From Hydractinia symbiolongicarpus (taxonomy: Eukaryota > Cnidaria > Hydrozoa > Anthoathecata > Hydractiniidae), in NCBI RefSeq assembly GCF_029227915.1, contig NC_079875.1:7378001-7442000 (forward strand): a stretch of DNA of 64,000 bases, given 5' to 3'. This document shows, in pieces, positions 46,716-61,700 of the stretch (position 1 is the first letter of the stretch; every line of letters starts with the position of its first letter). The notes below the pieces were generated by a model that worked only from the letters and a program-made list of their open reading frames with translations, had not been told where the DNA came from and did not search any database. The translations under genes were made by a program, and so were the position numbers.

Positions 46716-49700
46716 GTATGATTTTTAATGTCATTCTGCATCCTGTAACTTTTTTTGTCAGTGGTTCTGGTATTTGTATAGTTATAACATATTTTCAAAT
46801 TTCCAACCAAACTAAAGTTTGACCAGTGAATCAACAGCAATTGTCTTCACTTTCACGTTATCTTTGTTCTAATGCATTTGTTTTTTTAACAAAGGGAGAG
46901 ACTACAGCAACAGTTAAAAGCATCTGGAAAGCTAAAGTTTTGTTATCCACCTGCTTTAAAATTGTTCTGTAAATGTTTTGCAAAAATTAACTGTTTATTT
47001 GTCAGATAACTGAAGTATGTTCTTGCAACTGTTCAGCTAATTTTTCTTAAACAGAATTTTTCTTTTTAAAACAAATTTTATTGAAAGCTTAAACGTTTAC
47101 TAATTTTACACAACATTCAAAGTCCAGAGGTAAACCTAGAAAGACTTGGCAGGAGGTAATAAAGACAGACTTGATGCAGAGTACTTTGAGTTTAGATCTA
47201 ACACAGTCTAAATCAGATTGGAAGAGGGTTATTAATATACCCTGTCCAACCAATGCTAGCATGGAAAAAGGACGTTAAGCCAAAAATGTTGATGATTCGT
47301 TAAGTCAAATTCTAATATTTGAAATCTTTAACTTTAGAGATTTCACAATTTTAATGGAAAAAAATTGTGACATAGTGTTTTTAACATATGGAAACAAAAC
47401 AGTTGTAGAAATTAAACAGATTTCCTGTATTAGTATTTTTTCCTAACTTTTGTTTGTTTCAGATATCAAAGCAAGCAGTTAAGTACACTCAAACATTAAC
47501 AGGAGTTTCCTCAGCCACCGATTCTAGTTTATCACAAGAAGCTTATGTTTGGGGAAGTAATAGTAGTCATCAGTTAGTCGAGGGTGTGCAAGATAAAATT
47601 TTGTTACCAAAGAAAAGCAGGACATTTAAAACAGCAGTACAGGTAAGGCTAAAAAGGCTGCATCTCAACTACATATGTGACATGTTTTGCAATTTGGCAT
47701 ACTTGGTAAAATTTACGCAAAAAATGTAGCATAAATACGCCACATATTATGCCATGTTATAGAAACTTGAAGCAGTTATATGCTGTAGTTTATTATTTAT
47801 GATTTATAAGCGTAATTCTGTACACAGTACGTAGATTATTTTCTTTGTGCTAAAGAAAAATAAATGCCATGATATTTTATGAAGCTGGAACAAAGATGTA
47901 ATATTCTATGAAACCCTAACAAAGATGGCGTAAACATTCTCTTTTCATCGATCCACTTAAAATGGAAGGTATCTGTACTATATTGCCGTAGTTTTTTTTT
48001 GCTACAAAAAGGTTTCAAAGTGACCCTGGTATTAGAACTGTTGGCAACTCTACAATTTTTTACAACTTTTATTACAAATGAACAAATGATACTATTTTCT
48101 TTTCACTAAACATAATTCATAACATTGTTATGAATTATAATTAAATTCTTCCCTGAATTATGTTTGGACACTATTCAAGTAAGAATTAAGACCAAAAAGT
48201 GTTTAGTAACAAAAGTGTTCAGTGAAAATCCATATATGATTTAGATTGAAGCAGGCCAATATTGTACATTTGTAATATATGCAGATGGTTCTCTGTATTC
48301 GTGTGGCAAGGTTTGTCATTACTTCTATAACATTTTTTGTATCGCTCTTTTTTTATAACACATGGTATATTTAACAATATTTTTTGTTAAATTCGACAAG
48401 TTTTGTTGTGTATTCAGCGCTTAAAATAAATATTTGACCACTGCCGGTCATAATGACCATTGGAGATCCAAATTGACCGATCAAATTGAATTTTTTGCCG
48501 GTCAAAAATATATGTGATTCATTGTGTAACAGTTTCAATCACGAAATTTGGCATTTATTCCACTCTGACGTTTTGAATTATTCTTATGCCTCCCTGATGA
48601 AGTACAAGTCCCATTGACCTACCTTTCTGTTGGTGTACTTCATTAAGTGAATACACAATGAACAATAATTAGTCAACTTTGCTTCCCTCGCGCTCATAAA
48701 AGCAAGTTGCCTGGGAACTAGGTTGCACATGTTATTTACGAACTAAAGGTTAGGGTGGGAATTAAAAATGTTTCTGAATTGATACAAAAAATTAAACGAT
48801 TAAGAATTAATGATTACCTGAGAGAGATTCATTCTAATATTTAAAAGAACACCAATGGGATATTTTTTTCTTCTTCGCAAGCTTAACACGTACTTTAGCA
48901 ATATTTGATCTACCAAAAATGTCTAGTTTTTTGTGTATGTAAAAGTTGTGGATCTCCTGTGTGGTTGAGCATGATGAATACTTAGATCTTTTTATCGTAC
49001 CTGAGCCCTGGTTTGGGAACCTACTCTATAAAAAAAAGTTGTATGGCTCCGTTGGGTTGACAAATAGAACAAACGAATACATTGATGATGTTTGTCGTTC
49101 TTCCATACCTAAAATAAATAAAAAAACCCAAGAGATTTATTTTATGTATCAGGTTCCATCCTGTTGTAAGAAAATTAATAAATAAATAAATAAACAAATG
49201 ACCAATGGCGAAGCCTTTTATTTGTAGTCAAAATGGTAACATTTTAGCTAGCTACCTACACTAAAACAAAAGACAAAAAATCTATATAAAAAATGTTTAT
49301 GAATCAATGGTAAATAAATGTGAAACAAGATATTTAGATTATTATCTATTTTTAATGGTAGATAAATATTTTTTTTTTGCGAAGCAAGGAGTCGATCGCT
49401 GGTCAGTCTGACCACTCGTAACGTAATTCTGATGGTCAATTAACGAAATTCGACGGTCAGTAACCCTTGACCAGCCATTACTTTAAGTGCTGATATCACC
49501 CTTTTTTGATTCAATATAATTAATCGAATTTGTCAAATTTAAAAGTTCAAAAGTTGGACATGACCAATAGTTTTTTTAGAATTATCAAAAAAAAGTGCAA
49601 ACAAAATATATATAAAAAAGGGTGATACAGAATCAAATTTGTCGAATAGAAATAATGAAATGTGTGTCCTACATGGCTCATGAATGACAGGTTTAAGTTC

Positions 49701-52700
49701 AACAATTTAAAATCGGCAAAATGGAGCATGTATCACCCTTTTCAGACTTTGTTGTAATTTTTAACCAAGTTTATTTCTTCAGGGTACATATGGCAGACTA
49801 GGACTGGGCGATTCAAACAATCAGCAGCATCTCCGTAGAGTGAATATATGTGATCGACACATGGCACAAGTTTCATCCTCCAAAGGATCAGATGGACATA
49901 CTTTGGCGTTATCAAAAGATGGAAAAGTGTACAGTTGGGGAGATGGTATAACTTTTTCAGTATTGAATTATTAGCATCGAAACATAGTTCAAGTTCAAAT
50001 TATTTTCTCAAAATTCCACAAAACGTCAGCGAGACATTATTGTAGCCTTTACGAATAAACTTTCAATTGGCTTTGTTTTAAAATTTTTCTTACTGTAATG
50101 TTTGTTACTTATATATCAATATTCAAGTGAACAAAATGTTCATGCGTAACCTGATTTTGTTTTTTAAAAATCTGCACTTTGAATAACGTAAACAACCCCA
50201 TTTTGGGGAATCATCATAGCAATATTACCACAGCAAATTTACCGGTATATTTTGTAATGTTACAATTATTTATAGGTGACTATGGCAAATTGGGCCATGG
50301 GAATACTCTAATGCAGAAAGTGCCAAAAATTATCCAAGGTCCTTTCAGAAACAAGGTAAAAATATGATTTCTGGTACATTTATTGTACATTTTGTTATTA
50401 GTAGAGACTGTATTTTGTTTATGGCTTTAAAAATAAAAGTCACAATGAATTTTTGTTTAGCTGATTACTTATTCAATCTTTCTTACCTTTTTAGGTGGTT
50501 AAATATGTGGCTGCTGGAAGTAGACACTCTGCTGCTGTGACAGAGAATGGAGAGCTCTACACATGGGGCGAAGGGGAACATGGAAGGCTAGGTATTTTTT
50601 TGTTACCTCACATGTGAGAATTGATCCATTACTAGTGTGGTTACACTTGACGAAGAATTTCTCTAAGTAAAAAATCAATAAATTTATCTCCCTAAAACAT
50701 TCATAAAATACAATTCTAACTATATCCCTCTTTTGTTTTTATTATATCTTGATATCCTTGTAGTTTGTGCTCAGATGCATAATGAGTATTGATGCTTTAT
50801 AATTAATATTTGATGTCTCCTGTAGTTTTATAATGACTTTTTGTTGGTAGGGCATGGTGATAGTGGCAGTTTGAAAGTACCAACATTAGTTCGCAGCATA
50901 GGTTGTGTTAGTCAGGTTGCTTTGGGGAGTTCTCATACAGTAGTCCTGGCTCGTGACGGACTGACAGTATGGACGTTTGGTGCAGGTGCTAATGGTAAGA
51001 AAAGCATAGCAGACACACTGTGTTTTTGCGCAATGATCAATTGATCGGCATGCTTTTATCAAAACAAACTCAAACACTTTTTCAGCATTGTTGAGAAAAA
51101 TTAATCTCATTATCTTATAAAATAATACAGACAGAATAAGACAAAAATGTTTGAAGTGTGTGAAACGTTTTATTGTAAAATTTTAAAATGCATAGGTCTA
51201 ATTATCGTCACAAATTTTCTAAATTTTTAAAAAGTAGCGAATAAAACAAAAAGAATTGTTTTTTTGTAGTTGGTGTTGGATAAATTAGGTTCCTGTGTCA
51301 AAAATAAAAAAGCTCTGAGGAAGAGAATTACATCATCCAGTGTCAGCAATATCATTGTGAGATATGCTACCACATTTTATTTTATTTATATTGCCCCCTG
51401 GACTGAAAAATAAGATGTTAGGAAAAACAACAATGTTTTTCATCATAAAAAATTAACAACGCATTTAAAAAAAAGTGGTAGCATATTTTAGGCCACACTG
51501 CTTCTGACAAGCAAAAATTGTCATACGAAAGTGTTTTTCAAATTGTGTTTTTCGTGCTCAGTGTATTGAGCACGAAAAATTGCGGGAATTTTGTTTTTTA
51601 AATTTATCCATTACTACTAAATTTAGCTCACTAAAAGGAACCAAACAAAACTTGCTAGAAAATATACTCAATTCGAACGTTTTATTTAAAGTTGTCGTTA
51701 CAGCATAAAACCGCACCACAAGGTCTTCTTTAGAGGATTTACGATTGGCCAAAGTAGGCACCCATCCATTTATTTTCACCTCCCCCCCATTATAAAAATT
51801 TGGAATATTTTATGACCACTTTCTGTCTTATTTCTATTCAGGTAAACTTGGGCATGGTGACACTAACAGAATATTTCATCCAAAAGTGAGTTTTATGATA
51901 ACAGTAACTAAGCTAAATGTTGTAAGTGCCACTGTGGTAAGGTTAATAGCAGAAAAATTGTATGATCATGGATTTTGAAGAGATACAGTGATACTTTTTA
52001 TGATCATAATGCAAAACAAAATAAGATTTGACAATAATATGGTTGCTTTCTGATAATTGTAATAAAATACGTCACTTTTGAATGTGTTAATATCTTATTT
52101 TTATTTTTTTATTTTTGTTTATATAAAAGTTTATATAAAAGTCTTTTTATTTAACACAGTCCTTTACGTTTGTGATTCACAGGTTCCATAACATAGCAGT
52201 TATATATCTTTTTTTTTAATTTGAGGGACCAGTACTGACTTGCAGTACGTAATACAGGTTCTGTATAGAAGGTTAACTTTTAAACCTCATTAAGAGCAGG
52301 GTAACGTTTCTATTTTAATCTGAAGAGCTAGATAGATAGATAGATAGATATACAAGCAAATTTGATAAAGCAATCACGGAACAAAAGCAGGAATCTTCCA
52401 TACTTGGTCAATGTTTACTGTGATGTAAATGCATCATATCAGGCTCAGCAATAAGGGGAGAGCAAATGCTCTTGCTCACGCAAAGACTCACCCAAGTATG
52501 AGAAATGAGAGACTAGCTGAGCCAATAATTGCTCCCCAAATTCCAAAAAAAGTTTTTCTGGCTGAGCAATATCAATTCATCTCGCATGAAAATCAATGTT
52601 CTCTTTCTTATTATTTACAGAAGAAAAGAACCAATATATATATAAAAAGAGATAAAATGAAGTAGATTAAGACGTATTGTGATAAAATATGGGTTTATAA

Positions 52701-55700
52701 ACTTTTGTTTATTCAGATTGCTTGCCCAGCTTAAATTATTGTAACATTGGGGGAGCGTTTTATTGCTTGAGTCTTATTTTCTTATTGATAGGCTTGCATA
52801 TTAAATTTTGTTTTTTTATTCAAATTCTAGGTGGTTGATGCATTACTTGGAATCCACATTAGAAAAGTAGTGGCTGGTACGCAATGTAGCATGGCACTAA
52901 CATCAAACGGTTTGGTAAGTTTAATAATATTAAGGAACAAAAAAATCTGATGATATGATAAAACTATATTATAATACTAGTCGTTAGCCTGTGGAAAAAT
53001 CCACGGGCCACCCGTCCTTTTTATACCGCATTGCGTGCATCTTGCTACTTGCGCAGCTAAGCTACCATTTTGTCTGACAGACAGACAGACGTATATGGGC
53101 ATTATAATATAGAATAATATTCTGTTTGTAGATAAGAATGGTATTCTGAGTTCAAAAAGAGTTTATTTCTTACTTATTACAATTTCAAGAAAGAATAAAG
53201 TGTGGAAATAACTTTCACTAGTCAAGTTTTTGTTGACTATAACTATGCAATTCTATAAAAAAGTGCACAGAATTAAACCTTTTCCACTGGCTAGTATAGT
53301 CAGAAAATTTCATGAGACGCTCACACCCTCACATGCACAACATTTAGTTTCTTCTTTACTGAATGATTTAAACATTAAGCATTATTCATTCAAGGTTGGT
53401 GGTTGTACAACTTTTAATATTTTTTTTGATTATAATTCTAATATTTTTTTTGTTTACATGTATTTACATGTATTCATAGAAAGCACATTATTTTCAAATT
53501 TTTAACTGCATAAAAAATGCTTGCGTTAGAATTATTTCCAATTTTTTTTTCTCGAAAGAGAAATGTTACGCAATAATCATAAATGTTTCGGCATTGCTCA
53601 TTCTCAATTTACTTGTTTTATTTTTAATACAATGTAAACACATGCTACTAGAAATTAATATTCTGCACAAAAAAAGAATAAGAATTCAGTAAAAAAACAC
53701 AATTTTTAGGGAGAAAACATAACCCCTGGTAAAAAGATAGTCTAGGGCCAGGTCAAGGGGCCGGATTGACACCGCAAGCAAAATGGTAGACCATCGCAGT
53801 GAATAAGATGTGGTACGATGCAGTCTCTCTCTTCATTCAGTGTTTTAATGTAATCCTGCAGTGTATATTTGTTACTTCTTACCATGAAACAGTGTCTTTT
53901 GTTAATATTTAACACTTTTACACAACTCTATAAAGTAAATTAAAAAAAATGCCACACCAATTTTGTATCATGGAATTACTTTGTGTACCTCTATTGTCAC
54001 CTGTTCAACTGGCTGGTATGGTCACCTGTTTCACTGGCTTGTATGATTCTATAAATACCTTATGGATGCCTAGTATTGATTTTCACTACTTTAATGTTTC
54101 CCTATACATGCCTCAGATTGTTTATATCCGATTTTTTTCTAACCAACACTTCGTTCCACACACAGATTGACAATAAATATTTTCGAACAAGTAACTTTAC
54201 CCTTGACTTTTTTCTGGTTTTAGATCTATGTTTGGGGTTGTGGACCATGTTTAGGGATGGGTGCAGCAGACTTGGTTCACCTTCTACCAAAGATTGTGAC
54301 AGCCCTGCAAGACAAGCCTATCATTGACATTTCCATGGGTGATAGTCACTGTTTGGCTTTGACAAGAGGTAAGTAAAGCAATAAGTAAAAAAATATACTG
54401 GTTGGGCTATTTTTAAGTGGAAAAGCAAACAGAGAAAGTTTTGTTTAATTTGCAGTTAATGAATCATCTGAACATGGTTTGAAAATGTTTGGACTTGTTA
54501 TTAGGGTTATGAATTTCTTGATTCCGAGAGAAGTTTGCACGTTTTCATTTTTGTCTCCATGAAATAAAAATGTAAAACTTTCATGTGTAACAGATGATAA
54601 AGTTTTTTAAATAGCATCTATTTTTTGTTAGAAAAAATGATTATAGTGCTTGTTACTCACTAAATCGATTACTCTTGTGAAGATTGTTTGTTATGTTTTT
54701 ATACCTACTAAGTAATGAATGTTAATAAAACTTCTACTTTTTTTTTAGACAATGAAGTATATGCCTGGGGAAACAACAGTATGGGCCAGTGTGGATTAGG
54801 TCATTGTGTAACCCCTGTGTCTTCACCAACAAAAGTTCCCGATTTGGATGGTGTACGTATTGAACAACTTTGTGCTGGCACTTCACATAGTATTGTATGG
54901 ACAGCGCAACCCGTTGATAGGTAATGAGTTATTTATCTTGTCTTGTGAAAATTACCTTGAGGTGAATGCCTCTCTCCAAATGCATGAACAGTCGACCTGT
55001 TGAAGGGAGAAAAGGGGGTTGGTTGGGGAGGGTGGGAGAGGGTGCAAGGGTAGGCAGACTTATTATCCCTGGTAGTTTAGATTCTGTTTAGATTTATCCC
55101 TTATTAGTCCGTTATTAGTAGACGTTAAAAAAGAAAATTATTTGTTTAAATATTTTAATCTTAAGCTTTTTTGTTCTGTTTAAATACAAAATTGTTTAAT
55201 AGTTTTAAATATATTTGATGTTTCAAATATATTTGGATGAAAGATAGCTGCCCATTTCGCTTTATTACCAGCAACAACTTGGGGTATAACATTCCATACT
55301 TTCTTTTAGAAAAATGATTGCTTTACACAAACCGTACAGTATATCTGTGACTGAAAAAACCTTTGCAATTTTACGTTCATATTTGGAGAAGTATTTTATG
55401 TACAGAGATGAGTTAAATAACCTGGAAGATCAAGACAACGATTCGAGGTATGAACATTTTATTGATGTTTTAACTTGTCTTTATCATGTTCATGTTCATG
55501 TCAATTTGAATTTGTTTACTTTATTATTTATTATTAAATTTTTAAATTAGTTGTCAAGATTTAGGAAAAACAAGAATGAAATATTAGTCGTGAACGTAAA
55601 CAAATTTTATCGTTCCCTTTTAAATTTTCTGCTCACATGTTTTTTCTATGTAGAGACATGTTTGCTTTATTTCAGCTATTCAAATGAATATCTTGAATGT

Positions 55701-58700
55701 ACATTAAACATTCTATCCAGCCATCTTCTTCTTGCAGTGAAGGATGAAACCTGCACACGGAACGTTTTAGGGGAAGAAGGGAAACCTATAATGAAGCTTT
55801 TGTTACAACTTATTGACCAGCCAAATCTTCCTGAGGATATGGTATCAAAAATCGAATTTACTCTTCGAATAGGTGCAAAGTTTCTCTTACCAAAATATGA
55901 TCAATGGGTAGACATGTTGTTGAAGTTGTTACCGCAAAGTTCAGAAGATTTAAAAAAAGCAACAATGGGACAGGTCTGTATGAACGATTTTTATTTTAAC
56001 AATCGAGGTATGTGGTTACAAACACGCACCTATTTTAATAAATTATTAAGTCATAGGTTGTTCACCCCATTTTACTGAGATATAATGCAGAATAGCAAGA
56101 TGTTTAAAAATAGGAGATACAACTGAACAAATTTTTTGGAACCCTCCTTTTCCAATTTACAGAATGCTGTATTGTTTTCAGATTGTATTTTATAAACATC
56201 TGATTTTAAACAATCAAGCTACAAAAAAAAACTAGTTTAGAAAGATAATTTATGATTTATGCAGAAATAACAATAATCAATGGTTATTTTTATAATTTAC
56301 GCGCAAGATTATGTGAATTATGTGAATATGAAAACAATGCAGCAACCTGCAGATCAGCAACAGAAGGTTTTAATAGAAACTACTGAGAGCTACTCTTTCT
56401 CTCTTTAAACCTCCTTGGTTTAACAAAGCTATGGGTTATCTTTGTCATCGCTTTTAATATTTTTAAAATTTTGTTTGTTATTTATTGTTGGTGTGTAAAA
56501 ATGTGACAGAAGCAATTGATGGTTGGGTTTTCAGGGGCGCATAAACAATGGAAATTTTAATAGAATTTGAATAGATATTGCTTTGTTGTATCTCTTTGTC
56601 TTTTTAAGCTTCTTTATTCTGCAATATATTTCCTAAAAAGTAAAATCATGCTGCTTTTTTTACTTAGTTCTTACAAATTCTGCTTTTTTTTCACAATTTA
56701 TACTGGATACCTACCAACATGTTAACTACTAAGAGAAAGATGCTCCTTTTAAGTGATAAAAAATTAGATACACTACTAGTGTTTAACTACACATCTTTTT
56801 GTTATTTATTTAAAAGTATGTTCAAAAGAAAGTTATAAAATAAGCATGACATCTAAAATTTTAGTTGCTGCACCTTAACATCCTCCTTCAAAGTATAAAA
56901 AATCACGAAGATGTTACACAAATGTTTGGCTTTGCATTGTATGCTTCTAATGATAAAGAGACTGACTTAAAAGCCTTGGGTATTATTTTGCGTTTACTCC
57001 TAAGAAGTGCAGCATTGCTTTCAGTAAGTTAATTTCATATTTCTTTTTTGATGAATTTTGATGAAAGGTTGTAAAGAATCTTAATAAGGTGATCTTTTCT
57101 ATTACATTTCTTGATTGGATATGACCCGAAGTTTATATAATGTTTTACAGGATCAAAAGTTAGCAAAGATCACTTCACCAAAACATGATCAACTACAAAG
57201 CTCTATTTTTGATTTTATCAATGTCCTACAGCTTCATGTTGTTTCGTTTATGATCAACAAAGAAGAAGATGCAGAGGTAATTGTTGATAATTGTTCCAAA
57301 ATTAAAATTGGAAGGCTACATACCATGAATGATTAATGAAGTACACACAAGGTTTCCTTAGAAGCCATGTTTAGGACTAAAAGTAGTGGGTGATTATTCA
57401 CATAATTAAAGTGACTTAATTACGATTTTAATGCCAATATGAATATCTCTTTTTGTGTAAAACATCTTAATGAGCACTTCATATGTTCAAATTAGCACCC
57501 TGTCCTAATCAGCATCCAAGTGATCAGGGTCAGTCATTTTTGGTAGATCAACTTATTTATGTGACATCTAGTTTCTAATTATTTGTTGGTTTTTCACGTT
57601 GAGAACAAGTGTGATTCTTACTCAACTTTTAAAATCTGATAATAAAAGTGTGTCTTATCGAGGTGAATTCAAAAAACAAGGCAACCAATCTTCTGTTAAC
57701 AATTTGGGCTTTATTCATAGAAAAAGCTATTTTTCTGATTTTAGTATGCACTTTGTCTTAACATCCTTTGCGAGTACTTGGAAGTCTTTTGTCAACACGT
57801 TTTGTGTGCAATAAATAATGCGTCTTCGCTTCTACAACACGATAGCTGTCAAGATAACGAACAACGAAACTGCATTATGGGTAATTCATTATTGTTTGTA
57901 TCCTATGCCTTTGTTTTCTTTTTTTTTTCTCTTATATTTTATTTTTTTGTTTTTCTTCAGATTATATTAGCCATTCTTTAAGTGGTTCGCCATTGTTTTC
58001 ATTGATACATCTTTTGCTTTGTTTACCTCCGCAACCATTTCTGACATTCATTGAAAGAGGATTCATGGGTTTATTTGCTGCATTAAATAAAATCAACAAA
58101 TTATCTCCAGCATATGATATTATGGAGATGCAAGAAATGAAATGGCCATTTGCAAGTCCAGGTAGAAATTAAAAATACATGTTTACATTTAATTTGTAAA
58201 TGTTTATAGTCCAAGTATATTTTTATTTTAAGTAAAACTATTGCCTTGTAGTAAGCAGGTATTGTCTCATAGGATGCAAATATGCTTTTATAGTGTGATG
58301 AAACTGATTTCTTAGTGATGCAGAAGGAATTGGTTTTTCTGATAAGCATGTGTCAGTACAGTGTATCAGTGCAACCAACTGTGTATAAGACAAAACGCAA
58401 AAATAAATAAATTGATCACGTTGTTTAACCTTAATATGGGTTTATTTGTAGGAGCGTGGACCTAGGAGAAGAAGTCACTTTAGACTAAACATTTTTGTTT
58501 AGTCCAATGTAATGTCATACTATTGTCTAAATTGTGTATTGCCCTTAGGCAAATCTGTGATGTAAACTATGGTGGGGCCTCCTTTAGTTAATTAATACAA
58601 AAAATGAACCATATATTTACAATCTAGCTCCTCCAACTGTAAACCTGTGCCTATACCATTGATTTGCTTAGTGTCTTTAATTACCTAGAAAAAAGCAAAG

Positions 58701-61700
58701 ATTTAGACCCGTGCAGTTTTCCAATCCCATCCATCTCCAACCATTGGGTGTGGTTAATGGACTTGCAACGAACAATCGGTGTACTTATTGGATGCATTAT
58801 ACATGGTAGCATGACTGTATTAATAGTATCAGATGAAGAAATAGTTTCAAAACATTGGTTAAAAAGTTCTGTACTCAAAAATGGCTTTGAAGAAAGAGAA
58901 AAGTTAAAAGGTGACTGTCTGTAGCTGTTTTTGCTATTGTTTGGTGTATTTCAATTGCTAAACCCTAGGGATATTTGTTATTAAATCTTGTTATTATTAT
59001 TATTGATGTTATATCAATCAATGTAAGAGTGACTTTAAGCAGTAACTAAGTCAGTACCGAAGTACACACCACTTATCTATTGCTGCCAAAGAAGGTACTA
59101 AATGGTAATGTATTTTCTGTGTTTTATAATGCCAATTATATATTGTATATCTTTAGAACATGCTTTGAAAGAGTGCTCAGATCAAATAGCACTATGTTCC
59201 CTTCAGAACTTTTCATGTGATATGACAACAGAGTTACCAAAGAATATCAAGTTTCTGGTTGACATAGCTAATGGGTTATCTTCTGATTTCAATTTATTAC
59301 TATGGCCAGAACTCTGTGATCATGCAATTGCTACTGGTATGTTAAGGTTCTAAAATCCATATTACCATCATAGAAGCCATGTTTGAAAATGTAAAGTATA
59401 AAAACTAGGTCCCTTTTTTGCCTGCTTAGCATTTTTTGCGTAGGATCTAAACAAGTGCTAGGGGCAACGCTCTTTTTCTTCTTCCTAAAATTATGTGTAA
59501 TAAATGTGGTTCGAAATTATATATTACTTTTTTGTGGATTATACCCTTGCCTTTAAATGGGTCTTTTGTAGACACATACTGCGGTTGAGAATGTTTATTA
59601 TAATTATAAAAAGATATTGCTATTTCATAGAAATGTTTATGGAAGATGTGCCCAAATATCCGTTAATAATGGCATCTCTTCGATACACTTTTGCTGTTAT
59701 GGTCCACCACTGTGGATTGGTGGAACAGATTGCTCAGAACAATTGGTAAAGAATGTATTTTCAATCTTTTCTAATTAACATTTCTTAGGTTCACAAAAAA
59801 TTGTAAACTTTCACTACATATTAATACAGCCTTTATGATAATGTAAGAAAAAAATTGCAGAGGTATTTGTCTTGCAGATTGCCATGATGTAAAGATGGTT
59901 TGCAACACCACCACCATTTATTTAGAAAAAATGTTTTAAAGGGAGCTAATTGTATTATATCTTGGGTTCTCTTAAAATGTTTCTTTTTTTGTCCAAGGCA
60001 GGGTGGATTTGTTTGAAAACTAATAATGAAACCTAATGAGACTCCCTCCGCAAATCAAATTTTCATAATTCAATTTTTTATTTAAATATAACCATGATAA
60101 CAATTGGGAAATGTGGCAATGTGTTAAAAACCTTTTCGAGACATTTTTATAACAAAATATAGTAATGCTTACTTTCATTCTTACATTCTTTCTGACAAAA
60201 CTGACAAAAAAGTTATTTTAAACTCCTTATTGCATTTTACACACCTGTTCAGGAGCATCCAATACTTTGGCCAAATGCGAAATTATTTGTTTTGATTCCA
60301 TATCCATTGATTGGTTAAAGCATTTGTTGATTATGTTTTTAGTGACACTCAAATGTTGTTTACAATTTATGATGCAACACTTAATGTTTATTCATATTTA
60401 AACCAAACACTTCAAGAGAGCAACACAGAAAATCAATTGTCTAATGAGAAGAATGATGAATTATCCATGCAAGGTCGCATTGTCATTGAAGCATGCGCTA
60501 TTTTACTGTTTTTACTAAAACCCATGCACAACAATGCAGAGAAGTTGACTTTAGATATTGTAAAATTGACATGCAAAGATATAGCAAGCATAATCATCCT
60601 TTGTTTGAAAGATGGAGTTGTTTCAGGTTCTGTGTTAGAGACAGCTGTTGAGAATCAAGTTGCAAGAGCTGAAGTATGACATTCTAAATTATAGCACATT
60701 ATATGAAAAGTTACTTCATTCTTTTTGCATCTTACAAGTTTTTTTCCATAATTTACTCAAAAATATTTTTTTTTGCATTTGTAAAAAAATAAATCCTACC
60801 TGCTTTGATTTTTGTTGAACTAAAAGAAATTCATAAAAAATATTACAAAAATGAGTTTCAGGAGGGCAGTTAAATCTTCTTTACATAACTTTAAAACCTA
60901 ATATTAAATGCCTAAAAACTTTCGATTGCAAGTATTGTCTGCAGATCATGGTTGTGTTTAACTCAAACGCTTCAAATTAACACTTTTATCTCATCAATGT
61001 TTATACTTAGCATCTACAACCAAATTTAGCATTTGTGTACAGAATTTTAGTAACAGTTTTTTTGTTACTGACAGATGCAGTTGCAGTGTATTGAATTATT
61101 AAAAAAAATTATCACTGATGATATTTCATCTTCTGTTGTTAAAAACGAAGATTACCGTACAATACCTTCATGTTTGCAATATCTTTCACATGCTTCATTT
61201 GGTAACCACCCTGAATGTTTGTCTCGATGCGAAGCCTTTTATAAGGTAAGAAAAATCATAGTCATTCTTTCTCTTTGCGACAGTCCTATAGGAGAATGTT
61301 ACATGCATATAACTTGAGGTGAAATCAAGTCTTTCATCCTCATACTGTGTTTGTTGGTATGTTGTTGTTTTTGGTGCAAAATGTTTTTAGCCACATTGTG
61401 CTGGGGATAAATATGTAAGGGAAAGGTTTATTTAAAGAAGATGTTAGATTTGTAGAATCTTCTGTTGGTGTCTTAACATAAGAAATTTTATATTTATATA
61501 ATTGTTTATTACACCACTGGTAAAATGACTGATTTAAAGATCAGTACTAAAAGCTGCAGTTGCCTTTTCTAAGCTAATCATACTGATCAAGCTCGGGGAT
61601 CCCAATCTGTTTTTCTTGGGAAATAACAGCTTAGAGCCTTGGGTTTTCCTGTGCATTTATGATTGAAGCAGAAATAGCATTTTTAGTCATAAAATACGGA

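Noticed and set aside
55551-55675. A gene start at 55551
   Set aside because: This is intron sequence read in frame with the exon that begins at the acceptor ending 55675.
60252-60296. Acceptor at 60251 as the start of HERC1 exon 22
   Set aside because: From that site the required phase meets TGA after 14 codons; the acceptor ending at 60342 gives a clean 110-codon exon.
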